Positions 1-9,254 of a DNA stretch of 64,000 bases are shown piece after piece (positions within the stretch are counted from its first letter, which is position 1; every line of letters starts with the position of its first letter). The notes below the pieces were generated by a model. It ran no database searches. It saw nothing but the letters and a program-made list of their open reading frames with translations, and was not told the origin of the DNA. Source of the stretch: Marinobacter sp. F3R08 (lineage in GTDB: Bacteria; Pseudomonadota; Gammaproteobacteria; Pseudomonadales; Oleiphilaceae). Position numbers and translations under genes: made by a program. The stretch covers positions 62,001-126,000 of the forward strand of contig NZ_JAHKPI010000008.1 of the NCBI RefSeq assembly GCF_018860425.1. The letters are read 5' to 3'.

Positions 1-261
1 GTACACCAGCCCCATCGCTGCCAGCGCGCCGGGTGCGCCCGGATCCAGATCCAGAGCTCTGTCCAGATGAAAACGGGCCCGTTCAAGGTTGCCCTGACCA
101 ATATAAGCGGTGGCAAGTTTTACATAGTTGTCGAGAGCTTCCTGACGGTCCGCTTCCCGTGAGAATCGACTATCGGTGGTGGTAACGCAACCTGAGACCA
201 GCAGAGTCAGCAACATAACTGCCAACATGAAAAAACGTCGGTTTGCTGGAATTGTAATCAC
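1..261 (-). CDS. pilF: PilF/PilW-type type IV pilus lipoprotein, N-terminal part (runs off the left edge)
   Basis: Outer-membrane lipoprotein with TPR repeats that assists assembly of the PilQ secretin in type IV pili. Only about 87 codons are inside the window. The GTG at 261 is chosen because it is preceded by AGGAAGGGG. It gives a basic N-region (NRR), a hydrophobic core and a lipobox LLVSGC at about residues 20-25. An ATG at 228 is the alternative but lacks the basic residues. After the lipidated Cys comes a TPR-like stretch with the motif YIGQGNLERARFHLDRAL. It lies directly downstream of rlmN on the same strand, the order known from Pseudomonas (ndk-rlmN-pilF). The gene is cut by the window edge, not broken. 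Confidence 0.8.
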   Translation of the reverse strand, partial: MITIPANRRFFMLAVMLLTLLVSGCVTTTDSRFSREADRQEALDNYVKLATAYIGQGNLERARFHLDRALDLDPGAPGALAAMGLVY

Positions 262-302
262 GGGTGTCCCCTTCCTAAAATGGGCTACAATACGTTCCTG
301 AC

Positions 303-1415
303 TCAGGGATTGACCTGCTGCACCTGAATATACCTCTGGCTTCGCCGGGTTCTGTCCTCAACCCGCCCCACCAACTGACCACAGGCTGCATCGATATCGT
401 CACCCCTGGTTGTCCTGATCGTGGTGATGTAACCAGCCTCATTCAGAACGGTCTGGAACCGTCGGGTCGCGTTCATGCTCGGCCTCCGGAAATCACTCTC
501 CGGGAAGGGATTAAACGGAATCAGGTTGATCTTGCATGGTAAATCCCGCAACAGCACTGCAAGCTCGCGAGCGTGTTCCGGTTGATCGTTCATACCCTCA
601 ATAACGGTATACTCGATTGTCGCCTTGCGCTTGTCGGGCAACCGCGCAAAGTAGCGCTTGGTTGCGGCCAACAGCTCCGCGATCGGATACTTTTTATTAA
701 GCGGCACCAACTTGTTACGCAACTCATCATTGGGGGCGTGCAGAGAAATGGCCAGTGAAACATCAGTAACTTCCGCCAGTCGATCCAGCGCCGGCACCAC
801 ACCCGATGTACTAAGAGTAACCCGACGTTTGGATATCCCGTAAGCCAGATCTTCCATCATGAGATTCATGGCATCGACGACATTGTCGAAATTAAGCAAT
901 GGTTCGCCCATGCCCATCATTACCACATTGGTAATCGGTCGGTCCGGACCCGGCTCAAACGGCATAAAGGCCTTGCGCGCAACCCACACCTGGCCGATGA
1001 CTTCCGCCGCCGTGAGGTTGCGATTGAAGCCACGTTTTCCCGTGGAGCAAAAGGTACAATCCAGGCTACAGCCAATCTGGGAGGAAACACAGAGCGTACC
1101 CCGTTCGCCATCCGGAATCAGCACGGTCTCAACACTGTTGCCATTGTCCATCCGCATTACCCACTTGCGGGTGCCGTCTTTGGACGTTTCGTCGTAGACC
1201 ACCTCAGGACCCCGAATTTCAGCCACCAGCTTGAGCTTTTCCCGGAGCGCCTTGCTCACATTGGTCATTTGATCGAAGTCATCAGCGCCACGCTGATGTA
1301 TCCACTGCAACACCTGAGTGGCACGAAAACGCTTCTCTCCAAGGGAATCAAAGAAAGCCTCCAGTTTCGCTTTCGGCATCCCGAGAAGATTGGTTTTTTC
1401 AGCGGCCGCTGTCAT
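303..1415 (-). CDS. rlmN: Dual-specificity 23S rRNA / tRNA adenine-2 methyltransferase RlmN
   Basis: Radical-SAM enzyme that methylates C2 of A2503 in 23S rRNA and A37 of some tRNAs. The 370-residue product has the radical-SAM cluster motif [11 protein letters not shown] (CxxxCxxC), the GMGEPLLN motif of the SAM-binding core, and a C-terminal DIDAACGQL segment carrying the second catalytic cysteine. The ATG at 1415 (MTAAAEKTN) is preferred over an upstream in-frame start at 1469 because GAGG lies a few bases in front of it and family members begin there. The gene follows ndk and precedes pilF, so the three are probably co-transcribed. Confidence 0.95.
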   Translation of the reverse strand: MTAAAEKTNLLGMPKAKLEAFFDSLGEKRFRATQVLQWIHQRGADDFDQMTNVSKALREKLKLVAEIRGPEVVYDETSKDGTRKWVMRMDNGNSVETVLIPDGERGTLCVSSQIGCSLDCTFCSTGKRGFNRNLTAAEVIGQVWVARKAFMPFEPGPDRPITNVVMMGMGEPLLNFDNVVDAMNLMMEDLAYGISKRRVTLSTSGVVPALDRLAEVTDVSLAISLHAPNDELRNKLVPLNKKYPIAELLAATKRYFARLPDKRKATIEYTVIEGMNDQPEHARELAVLLRDLPCKINLIPFNPFPESDFRRPSMNATRRFQTVLNEAGYITTIRTTRGDDIDAACGQLVGRVEDRTRRSQRYIQVQQVNP

Positions 1416-1478
1416 TTCATAACCTCGATCAGATAACCAATTCGGAGGCGACCGGATGATCGCCTCCAATCAACCAGA

Positions 1479-1907
1479 TCAGCCCCGCGGGCAGATCTCG
1501 TTGTCATTGAAGAAATAAGCGATTTCGCGCTCAGCGGAAGCCGCGGAATCAGAGCCGTGAACCGCGTTGGCATCGATAGAAGATGCAAAGTCCGCACGGA
1601 TAGTGCCGGCATCCGCTTCCTTCGGATTGGTCGCACCCATCAGATCGCGGTTTTTAAGAATGGCACCTTCGCCTTCCAGAGCCTGGACAACCACCGGACC
1701 GGAGGTCATGAAGGCAACCAGATCATTAAAAAACGGGCGCTCTTTGTGCTCGGCGTAGAAGCCTTCAGCCTGCTCCTGGGTCAGGTGCATCATTTTGGCA
1801 GCAACAATATTCAGGCCGGCTTTTTCGAAGCGACTGTAAATTTCGCCGATCACGTTCTTTGCTACCGCGTCGGGCTTGATAATAGAGAGCGTGCGCTCAG
1901 TTGCCAT
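1479..1907 (-). CDS. ndk: Nucleoside diphosphate kinase
   Basis: Transfers the gamma-phosphate of ATP to nucleoside diphosphates through a phosphohistidine. The 142-residue protein has the normal bacterial length. It begins [15 protein letters not shown] and contains the active-site histidine in NAVHGSDS, as well as the substrate-contacting RDLMGATNP segment. The start at 1907 is preceded by GGAGAAAG. In Pseudomonas ndk sits at the end of the isc cluster; here it directly follows iscS. A separate TATAAT hexamer lies upstream, so it probably has its own promoter. Confidence 0.96.
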   Translation of the reverse strand: MATERTLSIIKPDAVAKNVIGEIYSRFEKAGLNIVAAKMMHLTQEQAEGFYAEHKERPFFNDLVAFMTSGPVVVQALEGEGAILKNRDLMGATNPKEADAGTIRADFASSIDANAVHGSDSAASAEREIAYFFNDNEICPRG

Positions 1908-1949
1908 GGTCTTTCTCCAGTTTGTGGATGGTAAAATTTCTGGCCTGCG

Positions 1950-1955
1950 ATTATA
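1950..1955 (-). promoter_or_regulatory. Candidate -10 box for ndk
   Basis: A perfect TATAAT read on the minus strand lies in the 68-bp gap between the iscS stop and the ndk start, about 43 bp upstream of the ndk ATG. No good -35 element is visible at the usual spacing. A TG dinucleotide four bases upstream may help as a near-extended -10. This is inferred from sequence only. Confidence 0.45.
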
Positions 1956-1975
1956 CGCAGTCCGGGGCAAACTTC

Positions 1976-3124
1976 CTACCGCACTGCACGGAGGCGGCTA
2001 ACAACATCAACGATTTGCGAACTGGCGAAGGCCACTTCTTCTTCTGTAGTGAAGCGGCCGAAGGAAAATCGCAATGCCCTATGGGCCTGCTCATCACTCA
2101 GACCGATGCCACAAAGTACGTAAGAAGGCTCTACAGTGGCCGAGGCGCAGGCGGAACCGGAGGAGACAGCCAGATCGCGGAGCCCCAGCATAAGGGATTC
2201 AGCCTCAACGCCCTCAAAGGAAAGATTCACAATGCCCGGGACACGCCGGGTTACACTGCCATTGAGACTGACACCGTCCAGAGAGCTAAGCCCCTCGAGG
2301 AAAGCCTCACGGAGCGCTTCCAGCTTTGCCATCTCCTGCTCAAGTTCTGCCCGAGCCAGGGCGAAAGCCTGACCCATACCCACAATCTGATGAGTGGGCA
2401 AGGTTCCGGAGCGCATTCCTCTCTCATGCCCACCCCCATGAATACAGGCTTCAATACGAACGTCCGGAGACCGCCTCACATAGAGAGCACCCACCCCTTT
2501 CGGCCCGTACACCTTATGCCCGGACAGCGCCAACAGGTCCACCGGCATAGAGGTGACATCCACCGGCATCTTCCCGGCGGCCTGGGCTGCATCTACATGA
2601 AACAGAATGCCTCGCTTCCTGAGTTCGGAACCAATAGAGGCCACGTCGGTAATGGATCCGAGCTCATTGTTGACCAACATCAGGCTGACCAGCACGGTAT
2701 TGTCCCGGAGCGCATCCATTACCTGGTCGCAGGCAATCGTTCCGTCTGCGGCAGGATTCAGCCAGGTCACTTCGACACCCTGGCCCTCCAGCCACTTGCA
2801 GGTATCGACAACCGCTTTATGCTCAATTCTTGAAGTAACCACATGAACACCCTGGCGACCTGCTACAGCACCCTTGAGCGCGAGGTTATCCGATTCTGTG
2901 GCACCTGAGGTCCAGACAATCTCGCGAGGATCCGCATGGATCAGCTCCGCAACCTGCTTGCGCGCCGTCTCCACAGCGGCTTCCGCCTGCCAGCCGTAAG
3001 CGTGGGTTCGGGATGCAGGGTTTCCGAATACACCGTCCAGAGTCAGGTATTTCATCATTTCATTAGCAACAGCAGGATCAACGGGCGTCGTGGCCGCGTA
3101 GTCCATATAAACAGGCTTTTTCAT
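1976..3124 (-). CDS. iscS: Cysteine desulfurase IscS, shortened C-terminus
   Basis: PLP-dependent enzyme that removes sulfur from cysteine as a persulfide for Fe-S clusters and tRNA thiolation. The product has 382 residues against about 404 in E. coli and Pseudomonas. Seen: N-terminal [11 protein letters not shown], the PLP-lysine motif [10 protein letters not shown], and the mobile loop SSGSACAS with the catalytic Cys. The protein stops soon after [12 protein letters not shown], so the last roughly 20 residues of classical IscS are missing. That tail helps to dock IscU in E. coli. The ATG at 3124 gives the conserved [10 protein letters not shown] start; an extended reading to 3247 would overlap iscR. 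No iscU follows; ndk is next. Confidence 0.92.
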   Translation of the reverse strand: MKKPVYMDYAATTPVDPAVANEMMKYLTLDGVFGNPASRTHAYGWQAEAAVETARKQVAELIHADPREIVWTSGATESDNLALKGAVAGRQGVHVVTSRIEHKAVVDTCKWLEGQGVEVTWLNPAADGTIACDQVMDALRDNTVLVSLMLVNNELGSITDVASIGSELRKRGILFHVDAAQAAGKMPVDVTSMPVDLLALSGHKVYGPKGVGALYVRRSPDVRIEACIHGGGHERGMRSGTLPTHQIVGMGQAFALARAELEQEMAKLEALREAFLEGLSSLDGVSLNGSVTRRVPGIVNLSFEGVEAESLMLGLRDLAVSSGSACASATVEPSYVLCGIGLSDEQAHRALRFSFGRFTTEEEVAFASSQIVDVVSRLRAVR

Positions 3125-3146
3125 GGGTTCCGGGAACTTGTTGGTA

Positions 3147-3644
3147 TCAGGCCGGCGCCTGATCAGACAGGCGTTCGGTGTTGATGGTTTCAGAGCCGTT
3201 GTCGGATTGGAGGCGATTTTGCCGATCCGCAACCTGGCGAATTTCATGCTTTCGCATCAGATCTCCGAGACTGATCTCGCTAAGGAACTGATGAATCTGG
3301 TCACTAAGATCGGACCAGAGATGATGAGTCAGGCATTTCTCGCCGTTCTGGCAGTCGCCCTTGTTACCACAACGCGTGGTATCCAGTGATTCACTGACGG
3401 CGTCAACGACTTCGGCGATGTACAGGTCTGCCGCAGGGCGGCTTAGTCTGTAACCGCCCCCCGGGCCACGAATACTGATAACCAGTTTCTGACGGCGGAG
3501 ACGTGAGAAAAGTTGTTCCAGATAGGACAGTGAGATTTCCTGGCGAGCCGAAATATCGGCCAGACTCACCGGCCCCTCGCCCCCATGGAGAGCCAGGTCC
3601 AGCATTGCCGTAACAGCATAGCGGCCTTTGGTGGTCAACTTCAT
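3147..3644 (-). CDS. iscR: Fe-S cluster regulator IscR
   Basis: Rrf2-family [2Fe-2S] regulator of Fe-S biogenesis. The 165-residue protein starts [15 protein letters not shown], has the winged-helix recognition segment [14 protein letters not shown], and keeps the cluster ligands in a CxxxxxCxxxxxC pattern followed by His ([18 protein letters not shown]). It is the first gene before iscS, 22 bp apart, and has an IscR-type site over its promoter, so autoregulation by holo-IscR is likely. The start at 3644 is set by the conserved MKLTT N-terminus; the upstream extension is not conserved. Confidence 0.95.
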   Translation of the reverse strand: MKLTTKGRYAVTAMLDLALHGGEGPVSLADISARQEISLSYLEQLFSRLRRQKLVISIRGPGGGYRLSRPAADLYIAEVVDAVSESLDTTRCGNKGDCQNGEKCLTHHLWSDLSDQIHQFLSEISLGDLMRKHEIRQVADRQNRLQSDNGSETINTERLSDQAPA

Positions 3645-3696
3645 AGTGCCAGCCCCGTGACGGGATTGAATCTCGAAAAGCAGTCCAGAGTATGGA

Positions 3697-3721
3697 TTAA
3701 CCAACTATTTCAGTCAAGTAT
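3697..3721 (-). promoter_or_regulatory. IscR type-1 operator overlapping the iscR promoter
   Basis: The 25 bases read on the minus strand from 3721 begin ATACTTGACTGAAATAGT and end TTAA. They match the known type-1 (holo-IscR) consensus, ATASYYGACTRWWWYAGTCRRSTAT, at nearly every position, with deviations only in the right half. The embedded TTGACT can serve as the -35 element of the iscR-iscS promoter. The site starts one base beyond the cysE stop codon. Confidence 0.75.
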
Positions 3722-4495
3722 TCAGCGACGGACCTCTTCGTCGTCCCTGACACAATCGAAATCTTCCTCCTGCAGAGGCGGCAACTCGCCATTCTGGTAG
3801 TCGCTATTCACCTTACGCAAAGCCTTGCACATAGTCTCAATGCGGTCGTCTACCGCGTGCATGTGGTCGAGCAAAGACCGCATGGCCCGGGCAACCGGAT
3901 CCGGCATTTCTTCAGTGACACCATAGGCGTCGAAGCCCATCCGCTCTTCCATTTCTTTGCGACGGACATCGTCTTCGTCCTGACGCTTTACAATGACCCT
4001 TCCGGGAATGCCAACGACGGTCGCACCCTCGGGTACCGCCTTGGTGACTACTGAATTTGAGCCAATCTTGGCACCCTCACCCACGTCAAAGGGGCCAAGG
4101 ATCTTGGCGCCGGCCCCGACCACCACACCGTTACCGATCGTCGGGTGACGCTTCCCCTTATTCCAGCTAGTCCCACCAAGAGTAACCCCCTGGTAAAGCG
4201 TGACATCATCACCAATAACGGTGGTTTCACCAATAACGACACCCATGCCGTGGTCAATAAAGAATCGACGGCCAATGGTTGCACCCGGATGTATCTCAAT
4301 ACCGGTCAGCCAGCGGGCGATCGTTGAAATTGTGCGTGCCAGCCACTTGAGCCCCAGCCCCCACAGCCAGTGAGAAAAACGGTGAAAGAGCAGCGCATGC
4401 AGACCCGGATAATTGGTCAGGACCTCAAAGGTATTCCTGGCGGCAGGATCCCGGTGAAAAACGCTGTTAATGTCTTCCCGCAAACGCTCAAACAT
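3722..4495 (-). CDS. cysE: Serine O-acetyltransferase
   Basis: Makes O-acetylserine from serine and acetyl-CoA, the committed step of cysteine synthesis. The 257-residue protein has the N-terminal helical part ([21 protein letters not shown]) and the left-handed beta-helix hexapeptide repeats with [26 protein letters not shown] and [17 protein letters not shown]. The ATG at 4495 overlaps the end of trmJ by 8 bp and has AGGA eight bases upstream. An ATG at 4501 is possible. The C-terminal 50 residues are acidic and variable. Placement next to iscR/iscS joins cysteine supply with sulfur mobilisation. Confidence 0.93.
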   Translation of the reverse strand: MFERLREDINSVFHRDPAARNTFEVLTNYPGLHALLFHRFSHWLWGLGLKWLARTISTIARWLTGIEIHPGATIGRRFFIDHGMGVVIGETTVIGDDVTLYQGVTLGGTSWNKGKRHPTIGNGVVVGAGAKILGPFDVGEGAKIGSNSVVTKAVPEGATVVGIPGRVIVKRQDEDDVRRKEMEERMGFDAYGVTEEMPDPVARAMRSLLDHMHAVDDRIETMCKALRKVNSDYQNGELPPLQEEDFDCVRDDEEVRR

Positions 4496-5351
4496 GGCCA
4501 TTGTCCTGTTCCGAAGCCTCTGTGCCGGCCTCGATTGATTTGCTGTTTCTCCCGGCACCTGCCGCCTTCTGGGCGGCCGTGAGGATGCCTCGGAGAATAT
4601 TGATTTCCATCTGATCCAGCCTCGCGCGCTGGAACAGGCGCCGCAGGCGTGTCATGAGTTGCCGCGGATTCTCCCGTCGATGAAAGTCCACATCGATCAA
4701 CATCTGTTCCAGGTGCCCGAAAAACCCTTCCACATCCTGAACTTTTGCGGCCGGCACATCCCAACCTTCATCACCCGGCCTGATCATCGACTTAAGGTAT
4801 GGGCTCCCTTCCCCGCCTTCAAGGCTGCGCAAATAATACATTCGCAACTCATAGCACATCACCTGCACTGCCATGGCCAGATTCAGGGAGCTGTAATCCG
4901 GGTTGGACGGTATATGAATATGATAGTGGCAACGCTGCAACTCATCGTTACTCAACCCATGATTTTCCCGACCGAATACCAGCGCCACAGGCCCGCTCTC
5001 AGCGTGACCGGACGCCGCGGCTGCAGCCTCAGGTGGCGCACAGACCGGCCATGGAACCTTCCGTCCCCGAGCACTTGTACCCATAACCAACACGCAATCC
5101 GCCAACGCCTCATCCAGAGTCGGGACTACCTGCGCGCCATCAAGCACGTCTGAGGCGCCTGCAGCGCGGGCGTAGGACGCCTCATCCGGAAAGGAGTTGG
5201 GGTTAACCAGCCAAAGATTTCCCAACCCCATGTTTTTCATGGCGCGAGCCACAGCACCGATGTTGCCCGAGTGGGATGTCTCGACAAGGACGATCCGGAT
5301 GTTCTCCCGGAATGTCTCCGTCCCTTCCTGTGGAAGTGCGCTTTTGTGCAT
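4488..5351 (-). CDS. trmJ: tRNA (cytidine/uridine-2'-O-)-methyltransferase TrmJ
   Basis: SPOUT-class enzyme that 2'-O-methylates position 32 of tRNA. Seen: [20 protein letters not shown] with the N-GxxAR motif, then [13 protein letters not shown] and [14 protein letters not shown], which form the trefoil-knot SAM site. The product is about 287 residues, somewhat longer than E. coli TrmJ, with a polar C-terminal tail. The ATG at 5351 is preferred; a TTG at 5366 would add five residues. The gene is divergent from suhB, the same arrangement as in Pseudomonas. Confidence 0.92.
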   Translation of the reverse strand: MHKSALPQEGTETFRENIRIVLVETSHSGNIGAVARAMKNMGLGNLWLVNPNSFPDEASYARAAGASDVLDGAQVVPTLDEALADCVLVMGTSARGRKVPWPVCAPPEAAAAASGHAESGPVALVFGRENHGLSNDELQRCHYHIHIPSNPDYSSLNLAMAVQVMCYELRMYYLRSLEGGEGSPYLKSMIRPGDEGWDVPAAKVQDVEGFFGHLEQMLIDVDFHRRENPRQLMTRLRRLFQRARLDQMEINILRGILTAAQKAAGAGRNSKSIEAGTEASEQDNGHV

Positions 5352-5378
5352 TGTTAGCAGACCCAATGTTATTGATCA

Positions 5379-5506
5379 GGCCGGCTATCATAGCAGAAAG
5401 CACCCGGGTCCTGCCCCTCCGGAGAACCCGTAACCTCTGGTTATCCGTGCTATTGCTGAGTCAAAAAACATACAAGCGGGGTGATCTTTTGCTATCATAG
5501 CCGGCC
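5379..5506. promoter_or_regulatory. Divergent trmJ/suhB promoter region with mirrored extended -10 elements
   Basis: The minus-strand reading at 5395-5379 is TGCTATGATAGCCGGCC and the plus-strand reading at 5490-5506 is TGCTATCATAGCCGGCC. They differ at one position. Each contains TGC followed by a -10-like hexamer (TATGAT or TATCAT), fitting the extended -10 pattern, and each points toward its own gene. No convincing -35 elements are visible. The shared AGCCGGCC would lie at the start of both transcripts. Confidence 0.5.
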
Positions 5507-5522
5507 TTCACACACCCGGATA

Positions 5523-6335
5523 ATGAACACTCAGATGCAACCAGCTATTAAAATGGCCCTGCGCGTCGCGCGTCAGGGGTCCGATTATCTGAAAGCCCAC
5601 TTCGAGCGCCAGGAACCCACCGGCAAAGACGACCAGGAACGCCGTCGTCAACTGGAGCGGGTCGAGCAATCCATCTACGACAATTTCGCAGAACAGCTCG
5701 AGAAAGCCTACAAGGACCACAGCATCGCCCCTCTTAATGAAGCGGATGCCGGTACCAGCGAAAAAAGCTGGCACATTTTTCCTGTGCTGGGCCGCGAAAA
5801 CTTCCTTCGGGGAATTCCGGAATTCGCATTGGCACTGTCCCAGAAGAAGAACAACCGCACCGAGAACCTTCTGCTGGTGAACCCCGTTACGGGCGAAGAA
5901 TACTCGGCAAGCCGTGGCCATGGTGCTGCTCTCAATAGCCGTCGCGTTCGCGCCTCGGGTATCAAACTGACCGAGAAAGCCGCCATCGCCACCAACCTCC
6001 TGGACCAGGCTCGCAAGAGCGAAGACCCTCTGCTCTGGGGAGAAATGGCTGCCGTTCTGGCTCGGGATTCCGGAATGTTCCGCACATCCGGCTGCGTGGT
6101 ACTGGATATCGCACGGGTTTCCGCCGGCCTGATGGATGCAGCAATCATTTTCCGCCCTGAGGCAGCAGACGTCGATCTGGGTGTCACGCTGGCCATGGAG
6201 TCCGGCGCACTCACCGGCGATTTCTCAGGCAATCCATCCACCGGTAATGCCCGCCAGTTAGTCGTCGCAAACCCGAAGCTGTTTCGCGAAGTACTCAAAG
6301 TACTGCACCCCTTCCGGGGCCGATTACCACGCTGA
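5523..6335 (+). CDS. suhB: SuhB-family protein (inositol monophosphatase fold) lacking the catalytic motifs
   Basis: SuhB is both an inositol monophosphatase-family enzyme and, in E. coli, a component of the Nus antitermination complex on rRNA operons. This 270-residue protein aligns by eye along its length: PAIKMALRVARQGSDYLKAHF at the N-terminus, EEYSASRGHGAALNSRRVR in the middle, MFRTSGCVVLDIARVSAGLMDA toward the end. The metal ligands are gone. The usual GEE is replaced around APLNEADAGTSEKS, the DPLDGTTNF motif reads PVLGRENFLRG, and the WD motif reads EAADVDLG. Gene order identifies it as the suhB orthologue. I infer a non-enzymatic role. The start at 5523 was chosen over 5481 because it keeps the promoter element outside the gene. 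Confidence 0.85.
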   Translation: MNTQMQPAIKMALRVARQGSDYLKAHFERQEPTGKDDQERRRQLERVEQSIYDNFAEQLEKAYKDHSIAPLNEADAGTSEKSWHIFPVLGRENFLRGIPEFALALSQKKNNRTENLLLVNPVTGEEYSASRGHGAALNSRRVRASGIKLTEKAAIATNLLDQARKSEDPLLWGEMAAVLARDSGMFRTSGCVVLDIARVSAGLMDAAIIFRPEAADVDLGVTLAMESGALTGDFSGNPSTGNARQLVVANPKLFREVLKVLHPFRGRLPR

Positions 6336-6360
6336 AGCTATCAGCGGAAAACACAGGCAT

Positions 6361-6395
6361 AAAAAAAACCGCCATCATCCAATGGCGGTTTTTTT
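6361..6395. terminator. Bidirectional intrinsic terminator between suhB and secF
   Basis: CCGCCAT and ATGGCGG form a stem around a 6-base loop. It is flanked by eight A residues on the left and seven T residues on the right. It can therefore end transcription of suhB (plus strand) and of secF (minus strand), whose stop codons lie on either side. Confidence 0.9.
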
Positions 6396-6422
6396 ATGTC
6401 CCAATCAGAAGATCAGGTGCGA

Positions 6423-7376
6423 TTACATCCTGTTCAGCCATTCCGGCGGCTGTTCCTCTTCCTCTGAATCATCAGCACCCTCTTTCTTCGGCACAATCAG
6501 GTCATCCCGGGACACTCCCATAAACATCAGGAGATTCGCGGATACATAGATTGATGAGTAGGTACCGACAACAACACCGATTATCAGGGCCAGAGCGAAA
6601 TTATTAATGGCCTCGCCACCCAGGAAGTACAGCGCAATCAGGACCACCAGCGTGGTACCCGATGTATTTATGGTCCGGGTAATGGTTTGGTGAATCGACT
6701 CGTTAATAATGTCCCAAGCCTCACCGACACGCATCTTCCTGAAGTTTTCCCGGATACGATCCGCAACAACAATCGTGTCATTCAACGAATACCCGATAAT
6801 CGCCAGCAGCGCTGCCAGAACGGTCAGATCAAATGTCCACTGGAAGAGCGAAAACACGCCAAGAACGATGATCACATCGTGAGCCAGAGGCACCACCGAC
6901 GCGATACCGAACTTGAACTGGAAACGCATACCAACGTAGGCCAGCACAACTAGCAGAGCAATCAACAGGCCCAGCCCGCTATCCTCCCTGAGTTCTTCAC
7001 CAACCTGGGATCCGACGAACTCGGAGCTGACCAGCTCAAGCTCGGCACCATTCTCCTCGAGTACCCGGGTTACCTCCGGTGCCAGCTGGTCGTTCCCAGC
7101 CTCAGCCATCCGGATCAGGACCGTGGTGTCGGCGCCGAAATTCTGGACAGAAAACTGCTCGTAGCCAGCAGCATCCAGTTCGGAGCGAATATCATCAAGT
7201 TGCGGAGCCGCTGCATATTCGAACTCAACAGAGGTTCCACCAGTGAAATCCATGCCAAGGTTCAGGCCACGCACAGCCAGCAGCGCGATGGACGCCACGA
7301 CAAGTGAGATGGAGATAACGGAAGCAATCTTCCGCAACGCCATAAAATCAAACGGTTGCTTCTGATCTTCAGACAT
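6423..7376 (-). CDS. secF: Protein-export membrane protein SecF
   Basis: Inner-membrane RND-like subunit that, with SecD, uses the proton gradient to drive late steps of Sec export. The 317-residue protein has an N-terminal membrane segment followed by GLNLGMDFTGGTSVEF, a periplasmic domain, and a block of five C-terminal membrane segments containing GYSLNDTIVVADRIREN, a family signature. The ATG at 7376 overlaps the secD stop by 8 bp, implying translational coupling. The tail is acidic (DDSEEEEQPPEW). Confidence 0.96.
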   Translation of the reverse strand: MSEDQKQPFDFMALRKIASVISISLVVASIALLAVRGLNLGMDFTGGTSVEFEYAAAPQLDDIRSELDAAGYEQFSVQNFGADTTVLIRMAEAGNDQLAPEVTRVLEENGAELELVSSEFVGSQVGEELREDSGLGLLIALLVVLAYVGMRFQFKFGIASVVPLAHDVIIVLGVFSLFQWTFDLTVLAALLAIIGYSLNDTIVVADRIRENFRKMRVGEAWDIINESIHQTITRTINTSGTTLVVLIALYFLGGEAINNFALALIIGVVVGTYSSIYVSANLLMFMGVSRDDLIVPKKEGADDSEEEEQPPEWLNRM

Positions 7377-9243
7377 TGGCGAGCTTTCCTCCGATCGACA
7401 GTTTCTCGACCCTGCGGCCGCCATAAACAAGGTTAACAACGCTGCGACTGACCATCAGGCCAGTGAACATTGACGTCAGGATCCCGATGCACAGTGTTAC
7501 CGCAAACCCTTTCACCGGACCGGAGCCCATGGCAAAGAGGATCACCGCCACCAGCAACGTTGTGATATTTGCATCAAAAATGGACACAAAGGCCCGCGAA
7601 TAACCCGAGTTAATCGCCGTCTGGGGCGGCACTCCGGATCGGAGCTCTTCCTTGATACGTTCAAATATAAGGACGTTGGCATCCACGGCCATACCCACAG
7701 TCAGAACGATACCGGCAATACCTGGCAACGTCAGCGTAGCCGAGAGAATCGACATACACGCCACGAGCAACATAAGGTTCAGCGTCAGCGCAATATTCGC
7801 GACCACGCCAAAGCCACGGTAATAAACAAGCATGTAAAGCAGTACCAGACCGAAACCAAGGGCGACCGACATTATGCCTGCATCGATATTCTTCTCACCA
7901 AGGCTAGGCCCAATGGTCCGTTCCTGAACAAAATACATCGGAGCGGCCAGCGCACCTGCGCGCAACAGCAATGCCAACTCCGCCGCTTCCGGAATCGAAT
8001 CCAGTCCGGTAATCCGGAAGCTGCTACCCAGCGCAGACTGCACGGTGGCAAGGCTGATAATGCCCTTCTCTACAACGCGATTCTCAATGTCCTGAGGCTC
8101 GCCATCCACCATGCGCGTTTCGGTTTCGGTGCGATACTCGATGAACAGCACCGCCATTCGGCGTCCGATAGCGTTACGGGTCGCCCGATTCATCAGGTCA
8201 CCACCCACAGAATCCATGGTGATATTGACCTGCGGCTGACCATTCTCGTCAAAGGCCTGTTGCGCATTAGCAACATTATTACCCGTCGCAATTACTGCCT
8301 GTTCAAGGCGGGCAGTGCGCTGAGGCTGATCACGGAAACCGAAGGCCTCGGTTTCGCTGCTGGCCGTATCCTGACGAGCCTCCATGCGGAATTCCAGATT
8401 CGCCGTTGCCCCCAGAACACGCTTCGCTTGCGCGGTATCCTGCACGCCCGGAAGCTCAACAATAATCCGATCATTGCCTTGCTGCTGAACAAGCGGTTCC
8501 GCCACACCGAGCTCATTCACACGGTTACGGATGGTTGTGAGGTTCTGATCCAGCGCATAGTCTTTGATCGACGCCACTTCAGTTTCTGACAGGGTCAGTA
8601 CCAAAAGGAACTCATCACCTTCGGTCTGTTCATCGAGCAAAAATTCGTTGTACTGATCACGCACCAGATTGAAAGCTTCTGTCCGTGACGCCTGGTCCCG
8701 GAAACTCAGAACAACTTCCCGATTATCCTGCACGTCGCCACCACGGTAACGAATCCGCTCTTCCCTCAACTCCCGCTTGATCTGGCCGGACATCGCCTCC
8801 AGCCGCTGACCAACCGCGGTTTCCATGTCGACTTCCAACAGGAAGTGAACACCGCCACGAAGATCCAGGCCCAGCTTCATGGGCCCTGCGCCCAGACTCT
8901 TTAGCCAGCCAGGCGTCGAAGCTGCCATGTTCAGTGCAACGAGGAAGTCTTTACCCAGAGCCGACTGCACTAGTGGGCGAGCCTGCAATTGGTCTTCAGA
9001 ATTTGTCAGACGGATCAGAGCATCCCGATCCTGAAGAGCACTGCTTTTTACCTCTATGCCCTGGCTTTCGAGAACATCAACGGCCCTCTCCAGCAAACCA
9101 GAACTCACTTCGGTGCTACTGCGAGCTCCAGTGATCTGTATGGCGTAGTCGTCGGGGAAGAGATTGGGCAAAGCGTAGATAAACCCGATCACGAGAGCGA
9201 CCAGGATAACCAGGTTTTTCCAAAGCGGATACTTGTTCAGCAT
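7369..9243 (-). CDS. secD: Protein-export membrane protein SecD
   Basis: Partner of SecF in the SecDF-YajC complex. The 624-residue product begins MLNKYPLWKNLVILVALVIGF (first membrane segment), then a large periplasmic P1 region with GLDLRGGVHFLLEVD. The C-terminal membrane block has GMAVDANVLIFERIKEELR, containing the conserved Asp of the proton path. The length is typical of gammaproteobacteria. An AAGGGA Shine-Dalgarno lies just upstream of the ATG. The 94 bp between yajC and secD hold GC-rich repeats, listed separately. Confidence 0.97.
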   Translation of the reverse strand: MLNKYPLWKNLVILVALVIGFIYALPNLFPDDYAIQITGARSSTEVSSGLLERAVDVLESQGIEVKSSALQDRDALIRLTNSEDQLQARPLVQSALGKDFLVALNMAASTPGWLKSLGAGPMKLGLDLRGGVHFLLEVDMETAVGQRLEAMSGQIKRELREERIRYRGGDVQDNREVVLSFRDQASRTEAFNLVRDQYNEFLLDEQTEGDEFLLVLTLSETEVASIKDYALDQNLTTIRNRVNELGVAEPLVQQQGNDRIIVELPGVQDTAQAKRVLGATANLEFRMEARQDTASSETEAFGFRDQPQRTARLEQAVIATGNNVANAQQAFDENGQPQVNITMDSVGGDLMNRATRNAIGRRMAVLFIEYRTETETRMVDGEPQDIENRVVEKGIISLATVQSALGSSFRITGLDSIPEAAELALLLRAGALAAPMYFVQERTIGPSLGEKNIDAGIMSVALGFGLVLLYMLVYYRGFGVVANIALTLNLMLLVACMSILSATLTLPGIAGIVLTVGMAVDANVLIFERIKEELRSGVPPQTAINSGYSRAFVSIFDANITTLLVAVILFAMGSGPVKGFAVTLCIGILTSMFTGLMVSRSVVNLVYGGRRVEKLSIGGKLANV

Positions 9244-9254
9244 GGGATCCCTTG

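Noticed and set aside
1901..2833. 310-codon open frame antisense to iscS
   Set aside because: iscS is unmistakable on the minus strand; the frame has no ribosome binding site or known motifs.
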